Shown: positions 16,134 to 26,336 of the stretch, one piece after another
Position numbering within the stretch: the stretch's first letter is position 1
Layout of the letters: each line of letters opens with the position of its first letter
DNA from: JAAYAN01 sp964437215
Lineage (GTDB): Bacteria > Bacteroidota > Ignavibacteria > Ignavibacteriales > Melioribacteraceae
Direction of reading: 5' to 3'
DNA: 54,900 nucleotides
Assembly: GCA_964437215.1 (NCBI GenBank)
Contig: CAYTFZ010000008.1
Coordinates: forward strand, 1 to 54,900
Translations under genes and position numbers: made by a program
The notes under the pieces: model-generated
What the model was told of the DNA's origin: nothing
Database searches by the model: none
Seen by the model: the letters and a program-made list of their open reading frames with translations, nothing else

Positions 16134-18989
16134 ATGACAGAAAAAGAGAATTCAAAAAGATTAAAATATCACATCATATTGGCTGGATTAGTAATTTGTA
16201 TATTTCTGGTTATATCGGGCTATCTTTTTTACAAGCAGGAAGAAAATAGAATTGTAAAACAAAAGGAAATCGAGTTAAAATCTATTTCGGAATTAAAAGT
16301 TAACCAGATAAAAGAATGGTATATTGATAATCTTGATGACGCAAAGGTCATTTCTCGAAACATATTTTTACAAGAATTCTTACTGAAAGCGCTCGAAAAA
16401 AATGATATAAAAGATGTTGAAAAACTGATATTGTTTTTAAAAGAAATTTCCGAAGAACACGGGCTCGAAGATATTTTTATTGCTGATATAAACGGGAAAA
16501 GAATATACTCAATTAAGGAAGTTTCTGAAAATACTGATTTGAAATTTTTAGAAACAATTAAAAAAGTTGTAAATAGAAGAGAAGCTTTATCAACCTTTCT
16601 TTACCTTAACAAGGAATTGAAGAAAATTACGATTGATTTTATAGCTCCTATTTTAAAAAACGGAGATATTGAAAATGTTTTGGTTTTCAGGTTAGAACCC
16701 GAAGGATTTCTTTATCCTCTTATTTTATCAGATCCTAATACAAGCATTACTTCCGAATCTTATTTATGCAGACAGGATGGTGACAGTGTTCTGATTTTAA
16801 GCGATTTAAGGTTCAGGGAAAATGCTGCACTTAAACTTAAAATATCACTATCCGAAAAAAATGTTTCTGCAGTTCAAGCAGTAACAAGAAAAAAGGGTCT
16901 TTATGAGGGCAAAGATTATAGAAATGAAAATGTTTTATCTTATTTTAACAACATTCCAGGAACTCCTTGGATTATTGTATCAGAAATTGATAAAAATGAA
17001 CTGTTTTCGGAATTAGAAGAGAAGCTAATTATTATAGCTGTTATTGTTTTTCTTGCAATCCTTTTTGTTATATCCGGCATGGCATTGCTGTATAATAATA
17101 AACGAAAAAATATTTTGCAGAAATTATTACACTCGAAGCAGGAATTCCGAACTACACTATACAGTATTGGTGATGCAGTGATTACAACTGATTCGAAAGG
17201 CAATGTTCAAATGCTTAACCCTGTTGCCGAAAATTTAACCGGCTGGAAAGAAAATGAGGCGATTGATAAACCGATTGAAGAAATATTTAAAATAATTACG
17301 GAAGAAACCAGACAAAAAGTTGAAAGTCCGGTAAAAAAAGTACTCGAAAATGGAAGAATTGTAGGTCTAGCAAACCATACACTTTTAATTTCGAAAGACG
17401 GTAGAGAAATACCAATTGCCGACAGCGGAGCACCAATAAATAATGATAAAGGCAGAATTGAAGGAGTGGTTTTAGTTTTCAGAGACCAGACAGCAGAAAG
17501 AGAAAACCGGAAAAATTTAGAAGAAAGTGAAAAAAGATTCCGTTCTTCGATGGATAATATGATTGAAGGGGCGCAAATTATTGATTTTAATTGGAACTAT
17601 ATTTATTTGAACGAAGCTGCGGAAATACAGGGGAATTTAAAAAAAGAAAACCTGATTGGTAAAAACTTTAAGGATATATGGCCTGGAATCACTAACCATC
17701 CGATATTTGAAGTATTAAAAGATTGTATGGACAATAGAAAAAGCAGACATATAGAGACATCATATACATTTCCCGGTAATATTTTCAGGTACTTTGAAAT
17801 TAGCGTTCAACCGATTCCCGAAGGAATTTTTATTCTTTCATTGGAAATTACCCAGAAAAAAATTGCTGAAAATGAAATAAGAAAAATCTCAAAAGCAGTG
17901 ACTCAAAGCCCTGTTATTGTTGTAATTACCAATAAATCAGGGAATATTGAATATGTTAATCCGAAATTTACCGAAGTAACAGGTTACAGCGGCGATGAAG
18001 CAAAAGGAAAAAATCCTAAAATATTAAGATCAGGTTATCATTCAAAAGAATTTTACAAAGAACTATGGGATACTATTATTGAAGGAAAGGATTGGCACGG
18101 TGAATTTCTAAATAAGAAAAAGAACGGAGAGTTTTATTGGGAAAATGCTTTTATTTCGCCTCTTTTTGATAACGAAAACAATATTACTCATTTTGTTGCG
18201 GTTAAGGAAGACATAACCGAAAAGAAAAAAATGCTTGAGGAATTGATAACTGCCCGCGATAAAGCTGAAGAAATGAACAGAGTAAAATCTTTGTTTTTTG
18301 CAAATATGAGCCACGAATTACGCACTCCGTTTGTTGCAATAATGGGTTTTTCAGAATTATTATACGAAACACTGGAAAATCCAGAGCATAAAGAAATGGC
18401 TGAAGGCATTATGAACACTTCTAATAGAATGCTTGCTACCCTTACAAAGATACTCAATCTTACAAAAAGCGAATTTGAAAAAGAAACTGCTTTGCAAAGC
18501 GAAGTAGATATGATAAGGCTTATTGAAGATATATATCGTCAGTTTTCAGTAGCTGCTGCAAGAAAAAATATAAAGCTTCTGAAAAGTATAAAATTCGATG
18601 AATTAATTATGCACACAGATGGAAATCTTGTTTCCGAAATACTGAATAATTTGATTAATAATTCTCTTAAATTTACAGATAAGGGAAGTATTGAAATATC
18701 TGCCCAAATAATAAAAAAAGAAAATAAAAATATACTGGAACTTAAAGTTTCGGATACAGGGATAGGTATTCCAAAAGATAAACAGGATTTAATATGGGAA
18801 GAATTCCGGCAGGCAAGCGAAGGTACAACACGAACGTACCAAGGGACAGGTTTAGGACTAACAATTGTTAGGCGATATGCTGAAATTCTTGGAGGCAAAA
18901 CATACGTGGAAAGCGAAGAAATGAAAGGTGCAACATTCACTGTTGAACTGCCTTTTTCAAATCACACTGAAAAAGTATTAGAAAAATAA
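16134..18989 (+). CDS. Membrane-bound three-PAS sensor histidine kinase
   Basis: A 951-residue protein. A membrane span at about residues 13-32 and a second at about 297-320 bracket a periplasmic sensor of about 260 residues (dCache-like by position). Three PAS domains follow, starting near residues 332, 466 and 586; the last has the YVNPKFTEVTGYSGDEA pattern. The dimerisation/phosphoacceptor helix has MSHELRTPF with H727. The ATPase domain has an N-box near 837 (NNLINNSLKF), DTGIGIPKD and GTGLGLTIV. No receiver domain is present and no response regulator gene is adjacent, so the partner must be elsewhere. A GGGAAA Shine-Dalgarno-like element precedes the ATG. A perfect terminator hairpin follows the stop. 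The signal is unknown. Confidence 0.93.
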   Translation: MTEKENSKRLKYHIILAGLVICIFLVISGYLFYKQEENRIVKQKEIELKSISELKVNQIKEWYIDNLDDAKVISRNIFLQEFLLKALEKNDIKDVEKLILFLKEISEEHGLEDIFIADINGKRIYSIKEVSENTDLKFLETIKKVVNRREALSTFLYLNKELKKITIDFIAPILKNGDIENVLVFRLEPEGFLYPLILSDPNTSITSESYLCRQDGDSVLILSDLRFRENAALKLKISLSEKNVSAVQAVTRKKGLYEGKDYRNENVLSYFNNIPGTPWIIVSEIDKNELFSELEEKLIIIAVIVFLAILFVISGMALLYNNKRKNILQKLLHSKQEFRTTLYSIGDAVITTDSKGNVQMLNPVAENLTGWKENEAIDKPIEEIFKIITEETRQKVESPVKKVLENGRIVGLANHTLLISKDGREIPIADSGAPINNDKGRIEGVVLVFRDQTAERENRKNLEESEKRFRSSMDNMIEGAQIIDFNWNYIYLNEAAEIQGNLKKENLIGKNFKDIWPGITNHPIFEVLKDCMDNRKSRHIETSYTFPGNIFRYFEISVQPIPEGIFILSLEITQKKIAENEIRKISKAVTQSPVIVVITNKSGNIEYVNPKFTEVTGYSGDEAKGKNPKILRSGYHSKEFYKELWDTIIEGKDWHGEFLNKKKNGEFYWENAFISPLFDNENNITHFVAVKEDITEKKKMLEELITARDKAEEMNRVKSLFFANMSHELRTPFVAIMGFSELLYETLENPEHKEMAEGIMNTSNRMLATLTKILNLTKSEFEKETALQSEVDMIRLIEDIYRQFSVAAARKNIKLLKSIKFDELIMHTDGNLVSEILNNLINNSLKFTDKGSIEISAQIIKKENKNILELKVSDTGIGIPKDKQDLIWEEFRQASEGTTRTYQGTGLGLTIVRRYAEILGGKTYVESEEMKGATFTVELPFSNHTEKVLEK

Positions 18990-19013
18990 AAAATCCCGCT
19001 TTGGCGGGATTTT
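18990..19013. terminator. Bidirectional Rho-independent terminator
   Basis: AATCCCGC, a TTTG loop and GCGGGATT form a perfect 8-bp GC-rich stem, extended by two A-T pairs. Runs of A and T on either side make it work on both strands. It fills the whole space between the convergent kinase stop (18989) and the glgC stop (19016). Confidence 0.92.
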
Positions 19014-19015
19014 CT

Positions 19016-20412
19016 CTATTTAAATTTATAAGCTTTAGGAATTACTACTATTCCGGTTTCCGATACAGTAAATCGCTTTTTATCTTCTTCAGGATCAAAG
19101 CCAATTTCTGTCCCTTCAGGAACAACTACATTCTTATCAATTATTGCTCTTCGTATTTTTGAATGCCTGCCTATATTGCAATTATTAAAAATTATTGAAT
19201 CAGTTATATACGAATAGCTGTTAACCCTTACATTCGGACCGATTATGGACCTTTCAACAAGTCCGCCTGAAATAATTGTTCCGTCAGTTATTAAAGAATT
19301 AAATGCGCGCCCAACTCTTTCTCCTTCGTGCGAAAGAGTTTTAGCCGGCGGGAACTGCCACTGACGGGTTCTAATCGGCCAATGCTGGTCGTATAAATTA
19401 AATTCCGGAGAAGGTTGAATTAAATCCATACTTGCAGCGTAGTAACTGTCAATAGTGCCTATATCCATCCAATAAGGCTCAATTTTTTTATTTTCGTCCT
19501 CAAAACGGTATGCCTGAACATTGTAACCTTGTTTTAACATATAAGGAATAATATCTTTTCCGAAATCTTTATTTGGTATATTCTCGCGTTCGGTATTTTG
19601 TANNNNNNNNNNNNNNNNNNNNNNNNNNNNNNNNNNNNNNNNNNNNNNNNNNNNNNNNNNNNNNNNNNNNNNNNNNNNNNNNNNNNNNNNNNNNNNNNNN
19701 NNATAATATCTTTTCCGAAATCTTTATTTGGTATATTCTCGCGTTCGGTATTTTGTAAAACATCTTTTAACACTACAGCATTAAAAACATAAATGCCCAT
19801 ATTTACAAATGAAAAACCAGGTTTATCGGGGGCTTCAGCTGGTTCATCGGGTTTTTCAATAAACGAAGTTACTTTATAATTTTGATCAATTCCAACAACA
19901 CCGAAACGCGATGCAAGTGAAACAGGAATATAAATGCTTGCAATTGTAAGATCTGCCTCTTTTTTTACATGGTACTGAAGCATTTTTAAATAGTCCATTT
20001 TGTAAATATGATCCCCCGAAAGCATCAGAACCCATTTGTTGCTGCTTCCGGAACCCACAAGGTTTAAATTCTGATAAATAGCATCGGCAGTACCTTGATA
20101 CCAATTAGTATTGATTTTATGCTGGGGAGGGACAGAATATATAAATTCGCCTAAATCGGGATTGAAAATATTCCAAGCTTCGTAAAGATGGACATTGAGT
20201 GAATCGGATTTATATTGCGTAAGAATATATATTTTTCGTAAACCTGAATTTAAACAGTTTGATAGAGCAAAATCAATAATTCTGTATTTCCCGCCGAAAG
20301 GAACAGAAGGTTTTGTTCTTTCTTTTGTTAAAGGGTAAAGCCTTTCACCTTGTCCTCCGGCAAGAATCATTGTCAGTGTGCCTCTTTGTAGTTCTGAACC
20401 TGCAAATGCCAT
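19016..20412 (-). CDS. glgC: Glucose-1-phosphate adenylyltransferase, interrupted by a false assembly gap
   Basis: Makes ADP-glucose from ATP and glucose-1-phosphate for glycogen synthesis. The N-terminal part has the signature LAGGQGERLYPLT, PSVPFGGKYRIIDFALSN and the YQGTADAIYQN motif. The C-terminal part (from YWMDIGTIDSYY) carries the left-handed beta-helix hexapeptides (SIIGPNVRV and following). As given, the gene is split by 100 Ns at 19603-19702. The 55 bases before the gap equal the 55 after it. Removing the Ns and one copy (155 bases) puts both halves in one frame: 20412 and 19540 differ by the expected phase. This yields an intact 413-residue protein, normal for GlgC. The junction then reads FGKDIIPYMLKQGY. 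The start has a GGGGA Shine-Dalgarno sequence. No other glycogen gene is adjacent. Confidence 0.93.
19548..19757. repeat. 55-base exact duplication flanking a 100-N scaffold gap
   Basis: Bases 19548-19602 and 19703-19757 are identical, with Ns between. This is what a scaffolder leaves when two contigs that overlap by one k-mer length are joined with a fixed spacer. It is not a biological repeat; collapsing it restores glgC. Confidence 0.9.
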
Positions 20413-20492
20413 TTTGTCCCCAAGTTTATTATTTACAAAAAAAAGTTATTTATTACTATGTTGCTAATATAAAATTAAAATATTTCAAAATT

Positions 20493-22193
20493 ATGACAAA
20501 CAGAACAAAAAAAATATTTTTTTTAATTGTTTTACCTATAATATTAGTTTTTTTTACAATAATAACAATCAATTTTATTTTGTATTACTATAACGTAGAT
20601 ACAAATATTATTAAAGCTTATTTCAATGAACAAACTTACAGACTAACTGCTTCAGATAATTATATTCATTCGTCGCAATATAACATTGATATTCTTCATT
20701 ATGATATTTCTGTTGAACTTATAAATAATGAAGAAAAAATAAAAGGGAAAACAGCAATTACTTTTTTCCCGAAAAAACCGACTGACGAATTTGTTTTGAA
20801 TTTTTATGATAATATGAAAGTGAAAAACATAAAATTAAACGGAAAAAATACAGATTACGAACACGATGATTATCATCTTAAAATAATGTGTGAAGATAAA
20901 ATATCAGATACATCTGAAGTAGTAATAGAATATTCCGGTAAGCCCTTACTGATGGGTTTTTCGTCATTTAATTTTGTAAAAGACGATAGCGGGAAAGTAA
21001 CCTCGGTTTATTCTTTATGTGAACCGGTTTATTCTTCAACATGGTTTCCTTGCAGCGACAGACCCGACGACAAAGTTAAAATGAATATACAGATTACAAA
21101 CGACAGCAATTTTATTTCTCTTTCAAACGGAGTACTAAAAAAAATAGAAAAATATAAAAGCAAGAATACTTACTTTTGGCAGACGGATTATCCTATTTCT
21201 ACTTATCTTATTTCGCTTTATTCAGCTCCTTATAAAAGTTTCAGCGATAAATTTATTTATCAGTCGGATACAATGAAAATAGATTATTATTTTTATCCCG
21301 AAAATTTTGAAAATGCAAAAACAGATGTGGAAGATCATCCCAAAATGCTGAAAATATTTTCGGATATGTTCGGGAAATATCCTTTTTTCAAGGAAAAATA
21401 TGCTGTAGCCGAATTTGCCTGGCAGTACGGAGCAATGGAACACCAGACTATAACAGGGATATCGACGAATTTAATCAGCGGAAGAAAATTATACACCAAT
21501 TATTATATACACGAACTTGCACATCACTGGTGGGGAAATGCAGTGGGACCAAAAAGCTGGGATGATATTTGGCTTAGCGAGGGATTTGCAACTTACAGTG
21601 AAGCCCTTTACTTCGAGCAAAATGGAGGAGCCAGAGGTTTGCAGGCAAAAATGAGAGCCTTTTTAGATGAAGATAATTTTGAAGGAGTACTCGGAAATCC
21701 CGGAAGAAATCTGTTTAGTCATACTATTTATAACAAAGGTGCTTGGGTTCTTCATATGCTTCGTTATGAAATGGGAGATTCTGCCTTTTTTAAAACACTG
21801 AAAGTATATTTTAATAAATACAAATATAAGAATGCATCTATTGAAGATTTTAAGAATATCTGCGAAGAAGTGTCTGGAAAAGAACTCGGTTGGTTTTTTA
21901 AACAGTGGATTTATAAAGGTGAAGGTTTATTGAAACTGGAATACAAATGGGATTGTAAAAAGCAGGAAAATTCTTATAAAACCGAATTGGTTATAAATCA
22001 AAAACAGAAAGAATATGAAGTCTACAAATTTTCTATTGATGTAAGTTTTGAAACCGGACAAAACGTGAAGATTATTAAGAAATATTTTTTGGACAGTAAA
22101 AACAGTAAGTTGGAATTTACTTCTGAAAATCCGGTTAAAAAAATAATATTGGACGAAAACGGCTGGCTATTTGCAAAAATTGTAAAAAAATAA
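20493..22193 (+). CDS. Membrane-anchored M1-family metallopeptidase
   Basis: A 566-residue protein if started at the ATG at 20493, which avoids the overlap with glgC that the longest open frame (from 20313) would give. Residues 7-34 form an N-terminal membrane anchor, so the enzyme should face the periplasm. The beta-sandwich is followed by the thermolysin-like domain: GAMEH at 313-317, the zinc motif HELAH at 340-344 and the third ligand E363 in WLSEGFA, exactly 18 residues after the second histidine. The exopeptidase motif ends in His where classic aminopeptidases have GAMEN; this variant occurs in part of the family. It lacks the long helical C-terminal domain. Divergent from glgC across 80 bases. 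Confidence 0.92.
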   Translation: MTNRTKKIFFLIVLPIILVFFTIITINFILYYYNVDTNIIKAYFNEQTYRLTASDNYIHSSQYNIDILHYDISVELINNEEKIKGKTAITFFPKKPTDEFVLNFYDNMKVKNIKLNGKNTDYEHDDYHLKIMCEDKISDTSEVVIEYSGKPLLMGFSSFNFVKDDSGKVTSVYSLCEPVYSSTWFPCSDRPDDKVKMNIQITNDSNFISLSNGVLKKIEKYKSKNTYFWQTDYPISTYLISLYSAPYKSFSDKFIYQSDTMKIDYYFYPENFENAKTDVEDHPKMLKIFSDMFGKYPFFKEKYAVAEFAWQYGAMEHQTITGISTNLISGRKLYTNYYIHELAHHWWGNAVGPKSWDDIWLSEGFATYSEALYFEQNGGARGLQAKMRAFLDEDNFEGVLGNPGRNLFSHTIYNKGAWVLHMLRYEMGDSAFFKTLKVYFNKYKYKNASIEDFKNICEEVSGKELGWFFKQWIYKGEGLLKLEYKWDCKKQENSYKTELVINQKQKEYEVYKFSIDVSFETGQNVKIIKKYFLDSKNSKLEFTSENPVKKIILDENGWLFAKIVKK

Positions 22194-22262
22194 AATGTTG
22201 ATTTAATTTCCTGTAAAAATTAAGCTATTCTTGTTAAGTTTCGGAGTTAATAAAAGGATAAC

Positions 22263-22985
22263 TTGAGTAAAAATTATTTTTTCATATCGGATGTCCATTT
22301 AGGACTTCAGGATGAGCAGACAGAAAAACTTAAAGAAAAAAAATTAGTGGAATTTATCAATTTTGCTTCTTTAAACTGCGATGAGCTTTTTATATTGGGA
22401 GATCTTTTTGATTATTGGTTTGAATATAAAAGAGTAGTTCAAAAAGGATATTTTAAAACATTTTCTGCCTTAAAAGAAATGACAGAGAAAGGTATAGGAA
22501 TTAAATATTTAATAGGCAATCACGATTTTATGCACCGCGATTTTTTTGAAAAAGAAATAGGTGCCGAACTGAAAGAAGATGCTTTTAACATAGTTTTGAA
22601 TGACAAGAAGTTTTTTTTAGGTCATGGCGACGGTTTGGTTAAAAATGATAACGGATATAAAATTCTTAAAAAAATATTAAGAAACAAAACTTTTCAGAAA
22701 ATGTATTCAGTAATTCATCCTGATTTGGGAATTGCACTTGCAAGCAAAACAAGCAAAACAAGCCGCGATTATACAGCAGAAAAAGATTACGGCGAATCGG
22801 ACGGATTATATGAAGCAGCCTGCAGTAAAATTGATGAAGGTTTTGATTATGTAATTTTCGGTCATACTCATAAGCGAAGAAACGAAAAATACAAAAACGG
22901 TTATTACATAAATCTTGGAAGCTGGCTAAACAACCCGTGTTACGGAAAATTTAACGGAAATAATTTTGAGATAATAGACTGGTAA
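22263..22985 (+). CDS. lpxH: UDP-2,3-diacylglucosamine diphosphatase
   Basis: A 240-residue calcineurin-like phosphoesterase. Metal-site motifs appear in order: SDVHLG (9-14), GDLFDYW (46-52), GNHD (85-88), GHGDG (120-124) and GHTHKR near residue 206. It hydrolyses UDP-2,3-diacylglucosamine to lipid X in lipid A synthesis, at the inner membrane surface. The start is a TTG, supported by AAGGA five to six bases upstream and by the fact that SDVHLG begins at residue 9, where LpxH proteins have it; no ATG is available nearby. The class A PBP gene follows after only three bases, linking outer-membrane and wall synthesis. Confidence 0.87.
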   Translation: MSKNYFFISDVHLGLQDEQTEKLKEKKLVEFINFASLNCDELFILGDLFDYWFEYKRVVQKGYFKTFSALKEMTEKGIGIKYLIGNHDFMHRDFFEKEIGAELKEDAFNIVLNDKKFFLGHGDGLVKNDNGYKILKKILRNKTFQKMYSVIHPDLGIALASKTSKTSRDYTAEKDYGESDGLYEAACSKIDEGFDYVIFGHTHKRRNEKYKNGYYINLGSWLNNPCYGKFNGNNFEIIDW

Positions 22986-22988
22986 AAA

Positions 22989-25289
22989 ATGATTAAAAAA
23001 GATCTGCTTAAAAACGCAAAGATGAAAAAAGGAATTAAAGAAATTTTCTGGTGGACAACCGGAATATCTTTTCTTCTTTTTCTGATTTTCGGGTATTTTT
23101 TTCTTCAATATGTTACCGAAGGGCTTCCTTCGCTTGAGCAGCTTGAAAATCCCAAACCGATATTAGCAAGTAATGTTTACAGTGCCGACGGAGTACTTAT
23201 TGGTCAGTATTTCCGCGAAAACCGTGTAAATATCGATATTGATAGTATCCCTCCTTATATAATAGATGCCTTAATTTCTACAGAAGACCGTGATTTTTAT
23301 AATCACTGGGGAGTTGATGTTCAAAGATTTATAAAGGCAATGGTTAAAACGATTTTTCTGGGGAAAAAAGAAGGAGCGAGTACAATTACTCAGCAGCTTT
23401 CGAAAAATCTTTATGAATTGAAAATACCGGATGAAAATATTTTTGATACAATTGTAAGAAAAGTGCGGGAATGGATTACTGCCGTTCAAATTGAAAAAAC
23501 ATATACAAAACGGGAAATTATTGAAATGTATTTAAACGTATCCTATTTCGGAAGGGGAGCTTACGGAATATCGATGGCTTCTAAAATATATTTCAATAAA
23601 AAAGCAACACAGATTACGATTCCTGAAGCTGCTGTTCTTGTTGCGGTTTTGAAATCATCTGTTTACTACGATCCCTTTCAAAAATATAATAATTCTCTTC
23701 AAAGAAGAAATATAGTTCTCTATAATATGTATGATAATGATTGTCTGGAAGAAAAAGCTTTCGAAAGATACAAGGAAATGCCTATTACATTATCAGCCGA
23801 ATCAGCCGAAATCGGTTTCCGAAGTAAAGAGGCTCCTCATTTTGTTGAGCATGTAAGACGCCAGCTCTCTGATCTTGCCGATAAATACGGATTTAATCTT
23901 TATGAAGATGGGTTGACTATTTATACTACACTCGATTCGAGAATGCAGAAATTAGCAAACAGAGCAGTAAAGGAACATCTGGATGAATACCAGCCGCTTT
24001 TTGATAAATTCTGGAAGTGGAAAGATTATCCAAAGCTGTTATCCGAATTATTAGATAAAGCCATAAAAGGCAGACCAGAATATCTTAAAGCAAAAACGCA
24101 GCAGGAAAAGAAAAACGTGTACAACAGATTAAGAGGAAATATAGCTTTAATCGATTCAGTTGAAAAAGTTGCCCAGACGATTGAAGTTGGATTTGTTGCA
24201 ATGGATGTGAGAACAGGCGAAATAAAAGCAATGGTTGGCGGCCGCAATTTTAATTTTGCATACGGGCTTAATCATGTAACACAAATCAAACGTCAACCGG
24301 GGTCTTCTTTCAAACCTATTATTTACACTGTTGCTATTGATAACGGACTTTATCCTGCATATCCAATATTAAACCAGCCGTTCGATTTCAACGGTTGGAG
24401 TCCTCATAATTTTGATATGTCCACCAGCGGTTATATGATGCTGAGAGACGCATTGCGCCGTTCTGAAAATATTGTTGCTGCCAAATTAGTTGTAGAAAAT
24501 CATGCTCCGCTTTGGCAGATTGGCAAATATGCGCAAAATTTAGGGATAAAAAGTAAATTGGCGTTATATCCTGCAATATCTCTTGGTGCTGCCGAGGTTA
24601 CTCCTCTTGAAATGGTAAATGCTTTCGGTACATTAGCAAACAAAGGAATTCACAACGAACCCTTTGCTATAACAAGAATAGAAGATAAAGATGGAATTCT
24701 GATTGCTAATTTTAAGCCTGAATCCAGCGAAGGAGTATCAGAAGAAACTGCATATATTATAACAGATATGCTGACTTCGGTAATAGATCATGGAACCGGA
24801 TTGAGGGCAAGAAGTTATTTTGGACGACCGGCTGCCGGTAAAACAGGTACTACTCAGGAATTCGGAGATGCCTGGTTTATTGGTTACACTCCACAATTAG
24901 TTGCCGGTGCGTGGGTTGGTTTCGATGACCGAAGAATAAGTTTTACAGGAAATTATGGACAAGGATCGAAAGCAGCTTTACCTATTTGGGGCAGATTTAT
25001 GAAATTTGTATATGATTCGATTGAGATGCCTATCGAATATTTTAAAATGCCGGAAAACGGAAATGTTGTTTCAGTTCAATTCTGTAAATCATCAATTACA
25101 GAAGACGGTGATCCACGTCTCTATTCATCCGATTGCAGCGACGGAGCCTTAACTGACATTATTAAATTAAAAGACGTACCAAAATCATACGATAGAAAGG
25201 AAAGAAATACCGGCAGCAGCAATCATAATCCAAGCAGCCACGAAGCTTTAGAATATAATGATGAAGATGATGATTATGGCGGATATTAA
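22989..25289 (+). CDS. mrcA: Class A penicillin-binding protein (PBP1a family)
   Basis: A 766-residue bifunctional peptidoglycan synthase. A membrane anchor lies at about residues 22-41. The glycosyltransferase 51 domain covers about 60-230 with STEDRDFYNHWG, GASTITQQLSKNLY and the Glu-containing YLNVSYFGRGAYGI segment. The transpeptidase domain has the acylated S439 in SSFK (439-442), SEN near 494 and KTGTTQEFGDAWF near 617. The last 20 or so residues are very acidic (EYNDEDDDYGGY). It polymerises lipid II and cross-links strands in the periplasm. It is coupled to lpxH with a three-base spacer. A 67-base spacer separates it from tRNA-Leu. Confidence 0.95.
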   Translation: MIKKDLLKNAKMKKGIKEIFWWTTGISFLLFLIFGYFFLQYVTEGLPSLEQLENPKPILASNVYSADGVLIGQYFRENRVNIDIDSIPPYIIDALISTEDRDFYNHWGVDVQRFIKAMVKTIFLGKKEGASTITQQLSKNLYELKIPDENIFDTIVRKVREWITAVQIEKTYTKREIIEMYLNVSYFGRGAYGISMASKIYFNKKATQITIPEAAVLVAVLKSSVYYDPFQKYNNSLQRRNIVLYNMYDNDCLEEKAFERYKEMPITLSAESAEIGFRSKEAPHFVEHVRRQLSDLADKYGFNLYEDGLTIYTTLDSRMQKLANRAVKEHLDEYQPLFDKFWKWKDYPKLLSELLDKAIKGRPEYLKAKTQQEKKNVYNRLRGNIALIDSVEKVAQTIEVGFVAMDVRTGEIKAMVGGRNFNFAYGLNHVTQIKRQPGSSFKPIIYTVAIDNGLYPAYPILNQPFDFNGWSPHNFDMSTSGYMMLRDALRRSENIVAAKLVVENHAPLWQIGKYAQNLGIKSKLALYPAISLGAAEVTPLEMVNAFGTLANKGIHNEPFAITRIEDKDGILIANFKPESSEGVSEETAYIITDMLTSVIDHGTGLRARSYFGRPAAGKTGTTQEFGDAWFIGYTPQLVAGAWVGFDDRRISFTGNYGQGSKAALPIWGRFMKFVYDSIEMPIEYFKMPENGNVVSVQFCKSSITEDGDPRLYSSDCSDGALTDIIKLKDVPKSYDRKERNTGSSNHNPSSHEALEYNDEDDDYGGY

Positions 25290-25356
25290 ATATTTTTAAA
25301 AGATTTGATATTAGTTTTTAAAGGTAATTGTTATTATTTTTGTGCATTGAAAAATT

Positions 25357-25440
25357 GCCCGGATGGTGAAATTGGTAGACACGCTAGGTTCAGGGTCTAG
25401 TCCATGTACGTGGGTGGGGGTTCGAGTCCCCCTCCGGGCA
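25357..25440 (+). tRNA. tRNA-Leu (anticodon CAG)
   Basis: A full cloverleaf. The acceptor GCCCGG pairs with CCGGGC before discriminator A. The D-arm contains TGGTAGAC, the anticodon arm CTAGG-TTCAGGG-TCTAG gives CAG, a long variable arm (CATGTACGTG region) is typical of leucine, and the T-arm is GGGGGTTCGAGTCCCCC. CCA is not encoded. It reads CUG codons and lies just upstream of hpnC. Confidence 0.96.
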
Positions 25441-25465
25441 CAAAAAATCCCCCAAATATTATTTT

Positions 25466-26335
25466 ATGATTTCAAGTTCCGCTTCACAGAAATTCGATTT
25501 AAAAAAATGCTATAAGGAAGCTGAAAATTTAGCTGCCCGTCATTACGAAAATTTCCCGGTTATTTCGTATTTTCTGCCTAAAAAATTTCGAAGCCATGTT
25601 GCAGTTATTTATCAATTTGCCCGAACTGCCGATGATTTTGCCGATGAAGGAAAATTAACGGCTGAAGAAAGAATTCATTTGCTTGATGAATTTGAAAATG
25701 ATTTTAAGAACTGTAAAAAAAACATTTTTAAAAATGGTTTTTGGTTTGTTCTGAATGATACAATAGAAAAATTCAATCTTAGCAGAGATAATTTTTTTAA
25801 TTTATTAAAAGCTTTTAAACAGGATGTATCGAAAATACGATATGAAAATTTTGGCGAGCTTTCCGGATATTGTTCAAACTCTGCAAATCCGGTGGGAAGA
25901 ATAATGCTTGAACTTTTCAATATCAGAGATGAAAAAGCATTCGAATATTCCGATTTAATTTGCAGTGCATTGCAGCTTGCAAATTTTTGGCAGGATGTTT
26001 CGGTTGATATTAAAAAGAACAGAATTTACATTCCGCTTGACGAAATTAAAAAATTCAATGTAAGCGAACAGCAAATATTAAATGAAAAGTATTCAAAAAA
26101 TTTCAAAAATTTATTAAAATATCAATGCGAAAGAACTGAAAGAATGTTTGATGAAGGAAAAAAGCTGATTCCGTATCTTTCAGGGAAGTTTAAGTTTCAG
26201 ATAAAAATGACAGCTTCCGGAGGAAAGAAAATTCTGCAAAAAATAAAATATTCGGATTATGATGTTTTTAAACAGCGTCCAAAACTGTCTAAAAAAGATT
26301 ATTTGGTTTTATTTCTAAAAACATTGTTTAATTAA
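25466..26335 (+). CDS. hpnC: Squalene synthesis protein HpnC (presqualene-diphosphate branch)
   Basis: A 289-residue member of the squalene/phytoene synthase family. The first Asp-rich motif is FARTADDFADE (about residues 51-61); the second region is LANFWQDVSVDIKKNRIYIP (about 171-190). HpnC and HpnD are paired synthase-like proteins: HpnD makes presqualene diphosphate from two farnesyl diphosphates and HpnC converts it to hydroxysqualene. It is followed by hpnD after one base and then hpnE, the standard order. The assignment to HpnC rests on that order and on the variant second motif. It starts 26 bases after tRNA-Leu, so readthrough from the tRNA promoter is possible. Confidence 0.88.
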   Translation: MISSSASQKFDLKKCYKEAENLAARHYENFPVISYFLPKKFRSHVAVIYQFARTADDFADEGKLTAEERIHLLDEFENDFKNCKKNIFKNGFWFVLNDTIEKFNLSRDNFFNLLKAFKQDVSKIRYENFGELSGYCSNSANPVGRIMLELFNIRDEKAFEYSDLICSALQLANFWQDVSVDIKKNRIYIPLDEIKKFNVSEQQILNEKYSKNFKNLLKYQCERTERMFDEGKKLIPYLSGKFKFQIKMTASGGKKILQKIKYSDYDVFKQRPKLSKKDYLVLFLKTLFN

Positions 26336-26336
26336 A

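Noticed and set aside
19534..20412. Two separate or frameshifted glgC pieces
   Set aside because: The break coincides with a scaffold gap flanked by a 55-base duplication, and the frames agree when it is collapsed.
20313..20492. A 60-residue extension of the M1 peptidase
   Set aside because: It overlaps glgC on the other strand and precedes the natural membrane anchor; the ATG at 20493 fits better.
21429..21443. GAMEH in the M1 peptidase as a mutated active site
   Set aside because: The His variant of GxMEN is found in part of the M1 family, and the zinc site is complete.
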